Source of the DNA: Pseudomonas caricapapayae
Lineage (GTDB): Bacteria; Pseudomonadota; Gammaproteobacteria; Pseudomonadales; Pseudomonadaceae
DNA length: 51,145 nucleotides
Assembly: GCF_001400735.1 (NCBI RefSeq)
Contig: NZ_LJPW01000056.1
Coordinates: forward strand, 56 to 51,200
Direction: 5' to 3'
The translations under genes were made by a program, and so were the position numbers. Of the stretch, positions 31,872 to 40,239 are shown piece after piece. The notes beneath the pieces were generated by a model. That model was given only the letters and a program-made list of their open reading frames with translations. It was not told where the DNA came from and made no database searches. Numbering within the stretch: position 1 is the stretch's first letter; each line of letters begins with the position of its first letter.

Positions 31872-33476
31872 TCAGTGCGGCAGGTAAACGGTCAGGGTCT
31901 GGCCGGGTTTGAGGGCCTGCCCGCTACGTGGATTCCAGCGCTTGAGATGCTGCATCTCGACGTTGAAGCGCTTGGCGACCAGGTACATGGAGTCGCCTTT
32001 CTGGATCTTGTACTGCATGGATTTCTTTTCGCCGTCCTTCGCACTGGCGCTGGCGACCGCCTTGCTGCTGACTTTGCCCGTGGCCTTGCTGTTGTCCTGC
32101 ATCACCAGTGCCTGCCCAACCTTGAGCTTTTTGCCGGTCAGCTTGTTCCAGCGTTGCAAATCTTCGACATCGACCTTGTTGGCCTGCGCGATGGTGGTCA
32201 GGTTGTCGCCGCTTTTGACCTTGTAGGTGCGGGTGCGGGCCGGTTTTTCATTGCTGGCCAGGGCTTCGAACACCGGCTGTGACGTCTGCATTCCCGGCTT
32301 GACCGGGATACTCAGCGATTGACCGACTTTCAGCCGGTTGCCCGCCAGCTTGTTGTTGCCCTTGAGCGAGCTGACTGTCACCTGATAGCGGCTAGCCAGG
32401 CTTTCGAGCGTGTCGCCCTTGCGGACGCGGTAAGGCTGCCAGGCAACCAGTTCTTCCTGCTTCATGGTAAGCAGGCTGGCCGTCAGCAGTTGCGCCTTGG
32501 ACGTGGGCACCAGCAGGTGCTGGGGGCCATCGACGGTCAGGCGCTTCTTGTAGGCGGGGTTGAGCTGGATAAGCTCGTCCTCGTCAATGTCGGCAGCGCT
32601 GGCGACCTTGGACAGATCGACGCGCTTGTTGAGCTCGACGACTTCGAAATAGGGCTGATTGGCGATCGGGTTGAGGTTGACACCGTAGGCTTCCGGCGAC
32701 AGCACGACCTGAGACAGCGCCAGCAGCTTGGGCACGTAATCCCGGGTTTCCTGTGGCAGTGGCAGGTTCCAGTAGTCGGTCGGCAGGTTCAGCTTGTCAT
32801 TGCGTTCGATGGCACGGCTCACCGTGCCTTCCCCAGCATTGTAGGCTGCCAGGGCCAGTAACCAGTCACCGTTGAACATGTCGTGCAGGCGGGTCAGGTA
32901 ATCCAGTGCGGCAACGGTCGATGCCTGGATATCGCGACGTCCGTCATAAAAGCTGGTCTGACGCAGGTTGAAGTAACGCCCGGTCGACGGGATGAACTGC
33001 CACAGGCCTACAGCCTGGCTACGCGAAACGGCCATCGGGTTGTAGGCGCTTTCGATGACCGGAAGCAGGGCCAGCTCCAGCGGCATGTTGCGCTCTTCAA
33101 GGCGCTCGACGATGTAGTGCATGTACAGGCTGCCACGCTCGCCAGCGTTTTCCAGGAAGGAAGGGTTGTTGGCGAACCACAGACGCTGTTGATCGATGCG
33201 AGGGTTCTGATCGTTGCCTTGTTGCAGTTGAAAGCCCTGACGCATGCGCTCCCAGACATCCTGTGGCGGGGCGAGCGGGGTGGTGGGCTTGTGAGACAGG
33301 AAAATCGGTTTTTGCTTGATGCCGGCGGCCAGATTAGGCGCTCGGTGGCTGCTGACGGGATCGACGCTGGCGGTGCTCTGGCAACCGGCCAGAAGCGCAC
33401 TCGCGGTGACAGCCATGGCCTGAGCCAACCGAGTCAATGCGTCCGAATGTGAAGGCTTGCTGATAGATGACGACAT
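31872..33476 (-). CDS. mltD: Membrane-bound lytic murein transglycosylase D (lipoprotein, three LysM)
   Basis: Lytic transglycosylase that cleaves peptidoglycan glycan strands, anchored in the outer membrane by a lipid at Cys32 (lipobox LLAGC). The 534 residues contain an SLT domain whose catalytic Glu lies in LLPVIESAYNPMAVS, followed by GLWQFIPSTG. Three LysM peptidoglycan-binding modules follow, starting YRVRKGDTLESLA, YKVKSGDNLTTIA and YKIQKGDSMYLVA. The stop overlaps a potential start of the following reading frame (31872), so it could be co-transcribed with the npp importer. The mltD-gloB order is conserved in pseudomonads. Confidence 0.94.
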   Translation of the reverse strand: MSSSISKPSHSDALTRLAQAMAVTASALLAGCQSTASVDPVSSHRAPNLAAGIKQKPIFLSHKPTTPLAPPQDVWERMRQGFQLQQGNDQNPRIDQQRLWFANNPSFLENAGERGSLYMHYIVERLEERNMPLELALLPVIESAYNPMAVSRSQAVGLWQFIPSTGRYFNLRQTSFYDGRRDIQASTVAALDYLTRLHDMFNGDWLLALAAYNAGEGTVSRAIERNDKLNLPTDYWNLPLPQETRDYVPKLLALSQVVLSPEAYGVNLNPIANQPYFEVVELNKRVDLSKVASAADIDEDELIQLNPAYKKRLTVDGPQHLLVPTSKAQLLTASLLTMKQEELVAWQPYRVRKGDTLESLASRYQVTVSSLKGNNKLAGNRLKVGQSLSIPVKPGMQTSQPVFEALASNEKPARTRTYKVKSGDNLTTIAQANKVDVEDLQRWNKLTGKKLKVGQALVMQDNSKATGKVSSKAVASASAKDGEKKSMQYKIQKGDSMYLVAKRFNVEMQHLKRWNPRSGQALKPGQTLTVYLPH

Positions 33477-33575
33477 TGTTCGGGGGGTACATCCAGACGA
33501 AAATGTCGGGCGATTCTAGGAAGCAGCCTGCCGTCGGTCAACCTTTCAGAATTTTATTGCGGTTTTACGGTCACG

Positions 33576-34355
33576 TCAGAACTTATCTTTCCATGCCCTC
33601 AAGCTGGCAAAGACCGCACTCTGCGAGGTGTTTTGTCCTCCGCTCCGTTCGTCCGCTTTTTCTTTAACAGATGTTTCCCGTGTGCGCAGGAAAGGATTGG
33701 TACGCTTCTCCAGCGCCAGATTAGAAGGAAGGCTGATGCGATTTTCACTACGCCAGCGGGTCACTTCCGCGAGGCGCTCGGCAATGTCCAGATTGTCGGG
33801 CTCCACGGCCTGGGCGAAGCGCAGGTTGCTCAGGGTGTATTCGTGGGCGCAGTAAATCAGGGTGCTGTCCGGCAGTTCGGCCAGACGGCAGAGGGAGTCA
33901 TGCATCTGCTGCGGTGTGCCCTCGAAAAGACGTCCACAGCCTGCTGCGAACAGTGTGTCGCCGCTAAACAGCAAGGGACTCGTGGCGTCTTCATGATAGA
34001 AGGCGATATGCCCCAGCGTATGACCGGGAACCGCGTGCACTACAAACTCAAGGCCGAGTACGGTCAGCCGGTCATGGTCGGCCAGCGCGATGTCGCGTGC
34101 CGGGATGCTCTCCGCTGCGGGACCGAGTACGCGTGCCCGGGTTGCCTGTTTGAGTTCCGCAACACCGCCGACATGATCGTTATGGTGGTGGGTGATCAGG
34201 ATATCGGTAAGCCGATAGTCGGGATTTTGCGCCAGCCAGCCCATTACCGGCTTTGCGTCACCCGGATCGACCACGGCGCACTGCCGGCTGGAAAGGTCTT
34301 GTAACAACCATATGTAGTTGTCATTGAAAGCAGGAAGGGCATGGATCTGTATCAT
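33576..34355 (-). CDS. gloB: Hydroxyacylglutathione hydrolase (glyoxalase II)
   Basis: Second enzyme of the glyoxalase route; it hydrolyses S-lactoylglutathione to lactate and glutathione. The 259-residue protein has the metallo-beta-lactamase signature [10 protein letters not shown], then [25 protein letters not shown] and [13 protein letters not shown], which together hold the two-metal site. ATG 34355 gives the family N-terminus [18 protein letters not shown]; reading farther upstream in frame gives only unrelated sequence antisense to the methyltransferase gene. It is divergent from that gene. Confidence 0.95.
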   Translation of the reverse strand: MIQIHALPAFNDNYIWLLQDLSSRQCAVVDPGDAKPVMGWLAQNPDYRLTDILITHHHNDHVGGVAELKQATRARVLGPAAESIPARDIALADHDRLTVLGLEFVVHAVPGHTLGHIAFYHEDATSPLLFSGDTLFAAGCGRLFEGTPQQMHDSLCRLAELPDSTLIYCAHEYTLSNLRFAQAVEPDNLDIAERLAEVTRWRSENRISLPSNLALEKRTNPFLRTRETSVKEKADERSGGQNTSQSAVFASLRAWKDKF

Positions 34356-34436
34356 GGCGCAGTTCGCATAGCGGCGGACAATGGTGCATCTTAGAGTCTG
34401 TTGCCGCTGTACGCGAGCACCTCTGGAGGAGAACTC

Positions 34437-35198
34437 ATGACCGATGAAGCGTTCGCTCAGGCCGATCCTGAGTGGCTTGCATTGATCCGCGCTGCCCGTG
34501 AATGGCTTTCGGGGCCGTTGGGGCAGCTTCTGCTCGAAGAGGAACGGCGTGTTCTCGACGAAGAACTGGGGCGGTATTTCGGCGGTTATCTGGTGCATTA
34601 CGGCCCCTCGGCGGAAACCCCGCCGGTCGCGCCGCAAGTGCAGCGCAATGTGCGGCTCGGAGCGCCGTTGCCGGGTGTCGAGATCGTTTGCGAGGAGCAG
34701 GCCTGGCCACTGAGCGAGCACGCGGCCGATGTCGTGGTGCTGCAACATGGGCTGGATTTCTGTCTGTCGCCCCACGGTCTGCTGCGCGAAGCGGCCAGCA
34801 GTGTGCGCCCGGGCGGACACCTGCTGATCATCGGCATCAATCCGTGGAGCACCTGGGGTTTGCGCCACGTATTCGCTCGCGATGCACTGCGCAAGGCGCG
34901 CTGTATCTCGTCGTCGCGGGTGGCCGACTGGCTCAACCTGCTGGGCTTCGCGCTGGAGAAACGGCGCTTCGGATGCTATCGTCCGCCCCTTGCTTCAGCG
35001 GCATGGCAGTCGCGCCTGGCAGGGCTCGAAAGCCTGGGCGAGGGGCGTCAGAGCCTCGGTGGCGGCTTCTATCTCCTGGTAGCGCGCAAGTTGGTGGTAG
35101 GCCTCAGGCCCGTGCGTCAGGTACGCCGCGACCCTATCGGCAAGCTGATCCCCATGCCGATGGCCAAGGTCAGTCGCAATACTCAGGATCATTCCTGA
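34437..35198 (+). CDS. Class I SAM-dependent methyltransferase, function unknown
   Basis: A 253-residue protein with a Rossmann-type methyltransferase core. The SAM-binding first strand is weak, but [18 protein letters not shown] and [20 protein letters not shown] are typical post-motif I and motif III segments. ATG 34437 follows GGAGGA (34425-34430). The same gene lies between gloB and rnhA in P. aeruginosa as I remember it (PA1814), so it belongs to the conserved core. The substrate is not known. It ends 46 bases before rnhA. Confidence 0.8.
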   Translation: MTDEAFAQADPEWLALIRAAREWLSGPLGQLLLEEERRVLDEELGRYFGGYLVHYGPSAETPPVAPQVQRNVRLGAPLPGVEIVCEEQAWPLSEHAADVVVLQHGLDFCLSPHGLLREAASSVRPGGHLLIIGINPWSTWGLRHVFARDALRKARCISSSRVADWLNLLGFALEKRRFGCYRPPLASAAWQSRLAGLESLGEGRQSLGGGFYLLVARKLVVGLRPVRQVRRDPIGKLIPMPMAKVSRNTQDHS

Positions 35199-35244
35199 GC
35201 GATGCCCTGCTGCGCATGAAGCCCATCATTCTGGAAAGGTCGTA

Positions 35245-35697
35245 ATGAGCGATAGCGTTGAACTCTTCACCGACGGTGCCTGCAAGGGTAATCCTGGCCC
35301 CGGCGGATGGGGCGCCTTGCTGGTGTGCAAAGGCGTCGAGAAAGAGCTGTGGGGTGGCGAAGCCAATACCACCAATAACCGGATGGAGCTGACTGGTGCG
35401 ATTCGCGGGCTTGAAGAGCTCAAGCGTCCCTGCGAAGTGACGCTGGTGACCGACTCTCAGTACGTGATGAAAGGCATTACAGAGTGGATGGCCAACTGGA
35501 AGAAGCGCGGCTGGAAAACCGCGGCCAAGGAGCCGGTCAAAAATGCCGATCTTTGGCAATTGCTGGATGAGCAGGTCAGTCGGCACAACGTGAAATGGCA
35601 GTGGGTACGTGGCCATATCGGCCATCCCGGCAACGAGCGTGCCGACCAGCTTGCCAACCGCGGCGTTGACGAAGTGCGGGGCATCAAGCGCGGATAA
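35245..35697 (+). CDS. rnhA: Ribonuclease HI
   Basis: Endonuclease that removes RNA from RNA-DNA hybrids (R-loops, primers). All active-site residues of the E. coli enzyme appear at the same positions in the 150-residue product: Asp10 ([17 protein letters not shown]), Glu48, Asp70 (VTDSQYV), His124 and Asp134. ATG follows GGAAAGG. In other pseudomonads dnaQ follows directly; here two reverse-strand genes lie between them. Confidence 0.97.
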   Translation: MSDSVELFTDGACKGNPGPGGWGALLVCKGVEKELWGGEANTTNNRMELTGAIRGLEELKRPCEVTLVTDSQYVMKGITEWMANWKKRGWKTAAKEPVKNADLWQLLDEQVSRHNVKWQWVRGHIGHPGNERADQLANRGVDEVRGIKRG

Positions 35698-35785
35698 CCC
35701 CGGCAGGCGTGCACGCGCTGGTGTTTCTTCGGCCGCTGGCACGCTGAATTTACCACCAGTGGCAGGTCGGCACTGAATGTGTCGG

Positions 35786-36676
35786 TCAAACGCTCTGTAC
35801 GAAATCCAGGATGACGTTGCCTGCCGCGTGTGGCGCCACAAAGACACGCCCCGGGACTTCGCGATGCGGGACATCGTTGCTTTCCAGGATTGCGCGCAAC
35901 GCAGTGAGGCTCGTGGTGTGCACTCGAATGGCTATGGCATGGGGGCGTTCGCTTGCGACCTTGGGCAGTTCGATGCCCGGAAATTCCACAGCAGCTTTCG
36001 CTGCATCGATAGCGCGTAACAGGCCGCAGCGGGTATCCGCCTCCAGAACAGCACCGTTGTACCTTACGGTATCGCCGTAGATGGCTCGCCAGCGAGGTTC
36101 AAGCAGCCTGGGGTCTGCCAGATAAGTGATCGTGAGGATCCCGTCTGCGCCATTTGGGTGGTTTTGCCATTCGCGAACCCAGATCAACTCCGGACGGTGC
36201 TGGTGGCAGATGAAGTTGGAGGCGTCGGGAAGTTCCGGATCGATAAACAGCGCCAGTGAAACAACGGCCTCACCGTCTCGGCCGTCGGGAAGTGTCATTT
36301 TTCGGCGAAAATCGATACGGCCCTGGCTTTCAAGCCCTGCCCGCGTCATTCGCGCGTGGTCAGCATCGGCATCCTTGCTGTGCAGCGCCACCAGCGAAAC
36401 GCCTTCCTCGCCTCGGTCCAGGAATTGTCCCAGCTGACGTCCGAAGCAGAAGCCGTTTACCGAGTGTGTGCCAAACTTTGCAGGGTCTTCGACGCCGATC
36501 AATTCTATGAAATTGCTGGGGAACATCATCAGCGATGTCACGCTTCCCCACGGGTGGTAACTGACCGGAGAAGGGGCGAAGCCCATTTTCCGGTAGAGCT
36601 TCAGGGCTTCGGCGTGATTACGCACAGTGACAAGAGGATGATCGATACCCTGAGGAAATTGCGCGGCTGCTGTCAT
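35786..36676 (-). CDS. VOC-superfamily (glyoxalase-like) protein, function unknown
   Basis: A 296-residue protein with a vicinal-oxygen-chelate fold. The N-terminal half begins QGIDHPLVTVRNHAEALKLYRKMGF, a typical first beta-alpha unit with a metal His, and a second related half follows after about residue 150 (ICHQHRPELIWVREWQNHPNG). It looks like the glyoxalase-like-domain subgroup rather than GloA or a true extradiol dioxygenase. ATG 36676 lies eight bases after AGGAG; ATG 36682 is too close to it. It follows the serine acetyltransferase gene closely and is probably co-transcribed. Substrate unknown. Confidence 0.75.
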   Translation of the reverse strand: MTAAAQFPQGIDHPLVTVRNHAEALKLYRKMGFAPSPVSYHPWGSVTSLMMFPSNFIELIGVEDPAKFGTHSVNGFCFGRQLGQFLDRGEEGVSLVALHSKDADADHARMTRAGLESQGRIDFRRKMTLPDGRDGEAVVSLALFIDPELPDASNFICHQHRPELIWVREWQNHPNGADGILTITYLADPRLLEPRWRAIYGDTVRYNGAVLEADTRCGLLRAIDAAKAAVEFPGIELPKVASERPHAIAIRVHTTSLTALRAILESNDVPHREVPGRVFVAPHAAGNVILDFVQSV

Positions 36677-36691
36677 GATCATGGCTCCTGA

Positions 36692-37456
36692 TCAGCCTTT
36701 GGACTTGGTTGTGAAGGTGGCAAGAGAGTCCGGAGCATCGCCGACCACCTTTGCCGGTACACCGGCGACGACCGCTCCTGCGGCAACGGCCTTCAGCACT
36801 ACCGAGTTGGCTGCCACGATGGCCCTGGCACCCACTTCGATGTTTCCGAGCACAGTGGCTCCGGCGCAAATCAGCGCGCCTCTGCGGATTTTCGGATGGC
36901 GATCGCCTGCTTCGCTGAGTGTGCTGCCCAGCGTGACACCGTGCCAGAGACTGACTTCATCTTCGACTACGGCGGTTTCCCCAATGACAAGGCCAATGCC
37001 GTGATCGACAAACAGGGATTTTCCAAGGCGCGCCGCCGGGTGGATGTCGATGCTCCAGGTAGTGGCCGCCCAGTTCTGTACAAGTACCGCGCTTTGCACA
37101 TCGCCCTCCGTCCACAATACATGGGCTATGCGGTACGCCTGAACTGCCTGTATGCCACGAAACGTCAGAAAGGCGGTGAGGTGATCCGGGCAGGCAGGGT
37201 TGACTGTCTGTAGATGCTCGATGTCGGCGGCCGCTGCCTGCGCAATGGAGGGGCTGGACTTTATGATCGCCTTGAACCAGTTCTCCAGTGGCACATTGCT
37301 CGCTTGAGCCTGCATCTGTCGGGCAAGGTTCGCGGCGAGCGCATCCTCGAACGTCGAGTAGGCCAACAGATGGCTTGTCGCGTAATCGCTGAGTACCGGG
37401 TTGCGCTCGGTCAGCTGCCGGGCTTGATCGCGAAGGCGCTGCCAGAGAGGGCACAT
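36692..37456 (-). CDS. cysE: Serine O-acetyltransferase
   Basis: Transfers acetyl from acetyl-CoA to serine, giving O-acetylserine for cysteine synthesis. The 254 residues have the N-terminal helical domain of long CysE forms (DYATSHLLAYSTFEDALAAN) and a C-terminal left-handed beta helix with the signature DIHPAARLG, DHGIGLVIGETAVV and GDRHPKIRRGALICAGATVL. An AGGAG ribosome site lies six bases before ATG 37456. It sits with the VOC gene on the reverse strand between rnhA and dnaQ and is probably a second cysE besides the one normally near iscR, so a specialised role is possible. Confidence 0.88.
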   Translation of the reverse strand: MCPLWQRLRDQARQLTERNPVLSDYATSHLLAYSTFEDALAANLARQMQAQASNVPLENWFKAIIKSSPSIAQAAAADIEHLQTVNPACPDHLTAFLTFRGIQAVQAYRIAHVLWTEGDVQSAVLVQNWAATTWSIDIHPAARLGKSLFVDHGIGLVIGETAVVEDEVSLWHGVTLGSTLSEAGDRHPKIRRGALICAGATVLGNIEVGARAIVAANSVVLKAVAAGAVVAGVPAKVVGDAPDSLATFTTKSKG

Positions 37457-37704
37457 ATCGATCTCCTGTTACCGATGGTTCGAGTATGGGCACGTGGCAG
37501 GCGCACCAGCAATAATCGAAAACTCACAACTTCGTTGCCTTATTCGCAACTCAGAGGCTGTACGAGTCTGGCGCAGAATCGTCGAACTTCTTATGTTGTG
37601 AAAGCGCCTGCTGACGTTCATCCCTTTCGCTCCTGGATAGATCCGACAGGCTTCCAGCGGCTGCGGCGTGTTAGAATCGCGGTCTGTACATGAGGCAACA
37701 GTCA

Positions 37705-38484
37705 ATGGCAATGCAAAACCTGGATAACAGATCGATCGTTCTCGATACCGAAACCACCGGTATGCCGGTGACAGATGGTCACCGCATCATCGAAATCGGT
37801 TGTGTCGAGTTGATTGGCCGCCGTCTGACCGGTCGGCATTTTCATGTGTACCTGCAACCTGATCGCGAAAGTGACGAAGGCGCGATTGGTGTTCACGGTA
37901 TCACCAACGAATTTCTGGTCGGCAAACCCCGGTTTGCCGAAGTCGCCGATGAATTTTTCGAATTCATCAAAGGCGCGCAGTTGATCATTCACAACGCGGC
38001 GTTCGACGTCGGCTTCATCAACAACGAATTTGCGTTGATGGGCGCGCAGGACAGGGCGGATATCACCCGTCACTGTTCGATCCTCGACACCCTGATGATG
38101 GCCCGCGAGCGTCATCCGGGTCAGCGCAACAGTCTGGATGCCCTCTGCAAACGCTATGGCGTCGACAACTCGGGCCGTGAGCTGCACGGCGCATTGCTCG
38201 ACTCCGAGATTCTGGCCGACGTCTATCTGGCAATGACCGGCGGACAGACCAGTCTGTCGCTGGCTGGCAATGCCTCCGATGGCAACGGGTCCGGTGAAGG
38301 CTCCGGCAACCGTGGCAGCGAAATTCGCCGCTTGCCTGCCGATCGCACACCTTGCCGCGTCATTCGCGCTTCGGAAAGTGAACTGGCCGAGCACGAAGTA
38401 CGTATGAGCACCATCGCCAAGGCTTCCGGTGCACCTGCCCTGTGGGTACAAATGCTGGAAGCAGCGGCGCAGGCGTCTTCCTGA
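37705..38484 (+). CDS. dnaQ: DNA polymerase III epsilon subunit (proofreading exonuclease)
   Basis: 3'-5' exonuclease of the replicative polymerase. The DEDDh residues are visible: D and E in VLDTETTG, D in the HNAAFDVGF segment, and the later H/D in the LHGALLDSEILADVYL region. A C-terminal extension follows (glycine/serine-rich about 195-210, then a tail that binds the alpha subunit). I prefer ATG 37705 (259 residues), nine bases after GAGG; ATG 37690 in frame would add five residues. The 248 bases between this gene and divergent cysE must hold both promoters, but I see no clear hexamers beyond TAGAAT near 37672. Confidence 0.95.
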   Translation: MAMQNLDNRSIVLDTETTGMPVTDGHRIIEIGCVELIGRRLTGRHFHVYLQPDRESDEGAIGVHGITNEFLVGKPRFAEVADEFFEFIKGAQLIIHNAAFDVGFINNEFALMGAQDRADITRHCSILDTLMMARERHPGQRNSLDALCKRYGVDNSGRELHGALLDSEILADVYLAMTGGQTSLSLAGNASDGNGSGEGSGNRGSEIRRLPADRTPCRVIRASESELAEHEVRMSTIAKASGAPALWVQMLEAAAQASS

Positions 38485-38505
38485 CAGAAACCGGCGAGTG
38501 GTGAC

Positions 38506-39060
38506 ATGAACGTGGCAAATCCTGCCTTGAGCATTCGGGTTGCAGACGAATGCTTCGAGGACTACATCCTCAACAGCGAATTCACGTTTACAGTGCTTGG
38601 CTATGCCCAACCGCGTATCGGCGAAAGCGTTGACTCATGGCAGGTCGAACTGGTCGAGCCGTATAGCAAGAATTACGGTATCGATTCTCAGGAGTTTGCC
38701 GATCATCGTGACGCCAGTACGAGTTCGGTGATGGTTGCCTGGCTGGGCGACCGCCCGGTTGGCCATATCGTGATGAGCACTCACTGGAGCGGATTCGCCT
38801 ACATTGATGAACTTGCTGTCGACGAGTCGGCACGTCGTCACGGGGTAGCCCGCTCATTGCTCGATGTCGCTCGATTCTGGAGTCTCAAGCGCAATCTGCC
38901 CGGTATCGTTCTGGAAACCCAGAACAATAATCTTGGTGCCTGCAGGTTATATGAGCGGTGTGGATACGTGGTAGGCGGGGTGGATAACATGCGCTATCGA
39001 GGCATAGATCCGAACACCCGTGAGACGGCTATCTTCTGGTATCTGATCTTCCAGGACTGA
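38506..39060 (+). CDS. GNAT acetyltransferase resembling streptothricin acetyltransferase
   Basis: A 184-residue GNAT protein. The acetyl-CoA loop is RRHGVARSLLD (motif A). The C-terminal half, with IVLETQNNNLGACRLYERCG and ending AIFWYLIF, closely parallels streptothricin acetyltransferases as I remember Sat4, which reads LETQDNNLIACKFY and AVFWYL at those places. SAT enzymes acetylate the beta-lysine of streptothricin. It follows dnaQ at 21 bases on the same strand. Whether it confers resistance or has a housekeeping substrate cannot be told from sequence. Confidence 0.8.
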   Translation: MNVANPALSIRVADECFEDYILNSEFTFTVLGYAQPRIGESVDSWQVELVEPYSKNYGIDSQEFADHRDASTSSVMVAWLGDRPVGHIVMSTHWSGFAYIDELAVDESARRHGVARSLLDVARFWSLKRNLPGIVLETQNNNLGACRLYERCGYVVGGVDNMRYRGIDPNTRETAIFWYLIFQD

Positions 39061-39065
39061 CGACT

Positions 39066-39094
39066 TCCCGCTGGCTGCGGCAGCTTGAGCGGGA
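39066..39094. terminator. Weak hairpin between convergent genes
   Basis: TCCCGCT (39066-39072) pairs with AGCGGGA (39088-39094) around a smaller inner hairpin (GCTGC/GCAGC). It lies between two convergent genes but lacks a T tract, so its role as terminator is uncertain. Confidence 0.35.
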
Positions 39095-39106
39095 GTTCTG
39101 CCGGTA

Positions 39107-39322
39107 TTACGTGGGTGTGCGGGTGATTTTCACGCCCGATTGCACCAGTTGAAAGTCTTCGCCACCCAAATGCTTGACCCGATCACCGATTGCCAGCCTG
39201 TAGGTGATCACCGGCTGCCCGCCGTGCAACTCATCCGGCTGCGATTCCTGGAATTCATGCACCGGGTAAACGCGACCTTCGGCGTCTCTGGCATGAAATT
39301 GTCCGACGAGAACTGAAGCCAT
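39107..39322 (-). CDS. Conserved-looking 71-residue hypothetical protein
   Basis: Small soluble protein beginning MASVLVGQFHARDAEGRVYP and ending with VQSGVKITRTPT, without signal peptide, membrane helix or Cys. The composition (EGRVYPVHEFQE, GDRVKHLGGEDFQL) suggests a compact beta fold. ATG 39322 is chosen because the residues upstream in the open frame (arginine-rich, antisense to the promoter region of the next gene) look non-coding. The ribosome site is weak. It is divergent from the FMN reductase gene. I do not recognise a function. Confidence 0.55.
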   Translation of the reverse strand: MASVLVGQFHARDAEGRVYPVHEFQESQPDELHGGQPVITYRLAIGDRVKHLGGEDFQLVQSGVKITRTPT

Positions 39323-39532
39323 TTGCTCTGTAACCTCTGAAACTGAATATAACTGCTGGTTTACGAATCTATCGACGCTAGTAGACCACTGATCTATAGG
39401 TGAGTTTGCCAGTCGGTAAAAAATAATCCGCGCTGTTCGGGGGGATCGGGGAATTGACCGGGGCAACAGTCGTCTAACCCCGGCTGCTGTTGTATACCTG
39501 ATCCTCCCTTTAATCAGATGACGGATATTTTC

Positions 39533-40102
39533 ATGAGCCAGGTTCATTCCATTGCCGTATTGGTCGGCAGTCTTCGAAAAGACTCCATCAACCGCAAGAT
39601 CGCGCTTGCTCTCGCGGAGCTTGCGCCTGCCAGCCTCAAGCTGAATATTGTCGAAATTGGCGATTTGCCACTGTATAACGAAGACATCGATGGCACCTCA
39701 CCGCCCCCTGCGTACACCACCTTCCGCGAACAACTGGGTGCCGCCGATGGCGTGCTGTTCGTGACTCCGGAATACAACCGCTCAGTGCCGGGGGCGCTGA
39801 AAAACGCCATTGATGTGGGCTCGCGCCCTTATGGAAAAAGCGCTTTCAGCGGCAAGCCGGGCGCGGTCATAAGCGCTTCGCCGGGTGCCGTTGGTGGTTT
39901 TGGCGCCAACCATCATCTGCGTCAATCACTGGTGTTCCTGGATGTGCTGTGTCTTCAGCAGCCCGAGGCTTATCTGGGCGGTGCCGCGAGTTTCTTCGAT
40001 GAGGCCGGCACGCTCTCCGAAAAAACCAGGCCTTTCTTGCAAACCTTCATCAATGCCTTTGCTGCCTGGGTTGAAAAGAACGCCAGGCCGTCTGCCAACT
40101 GA
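39533..40102 (+). CDS. NADPH-dependent FMN reductase (ChrR/YieF-like)
   Basis: Flavodoxin-fold quinone/chromate-type reductase of 189 residues. The FMN phosphate loop is GSLRKDSIN at 12-20, and the family signature TPEYNRSVPGALKNAID lies at 78-94, followed by GKPGAVISASPGAVGGFGAN, which lines the flavin. Such enzymes reduce quinones, chromate or azo compounds with NAD(P)H. ATG 39533 gives the usual N-terminus; ATG 39518 in frame would add five residues, and neither has a strong ribosome site. It precedes the large toxin-like gene by 137 bases but shows no functional link to it. Confidence 0.85.
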   Translation: MSQVHSIAVLVGSLRKDSINRKIALALAELAPASLKLNIVEIGDLPLYNEDIDGTSPPPAYTTFREQLGAADGVLFVTPEYNRSVPGALKNAIDVGSRPYGKSAFSGKPGAVISASPGAVGGFGANHHLRQSLVFLDVLCLQQPEAYLGGAASFFDEAGTLSEKTRPFLQTFINAFAAWVEKNARPSAN

Positions 40103-40170
40103 TTCAAGTGGCGCGCGCCTGTTGATCAATTGCTTTATGTAACGCAGGCGCGTCGCGCTACCTCAATAAG

Positions 40171-40236
40171 CTGTTTCCTTTACCTCGCCATGCGCCCGCA
40201 CGGAGTGCGCGATGAGGCTTTATCCGAAGGAAACAG
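40171..40236 (+). promoter_or_regulatory. Long-range hairpin that can mask the ribosome site of the 1744-residue gene
   Basis: CTGTTTCCTT (40171-40180) is the exact reverse complement of AAGGAAACAG (40227-40236), which contains the Shine-Dalgarno sequence AAGGA of the gene starting at 40240. Inside the arms, CCTC (40183-40186) can pair with GAGG (40214-40217) and GCGC with GCGC, extending the structure. The pairing would hide the ribosome site, suggesting translational control by temperature, a protein or a small RNA. Function is inferred; the complementarity is seen directly. Confidence 0.5.
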
Positions 40237-40239
40237 TAC

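Noticed and set aside
34356..34868. N-terminal extension of gloB by about 170 residues
   Set aside because: The extension is antisense to the methyltransferase gene and is not part of any glyoxalase II; ATG 34355 gives the exact family start.
34502..35245. Alternative plus-strand frame of about 250 codons over the methyltransferase gene
   Set aside because: Arg/Ala/Gly-rich with no motif; the overlapping frame has a strong ribosome site and a methyltransferase-like fold.
39323..39547. Longer form of the 71-residue protein, extended into the FMN reductase gene
   Set aside because: The extra residues are arginine-rich, overlap the start of the divergent gene and read like non-coding sequence.
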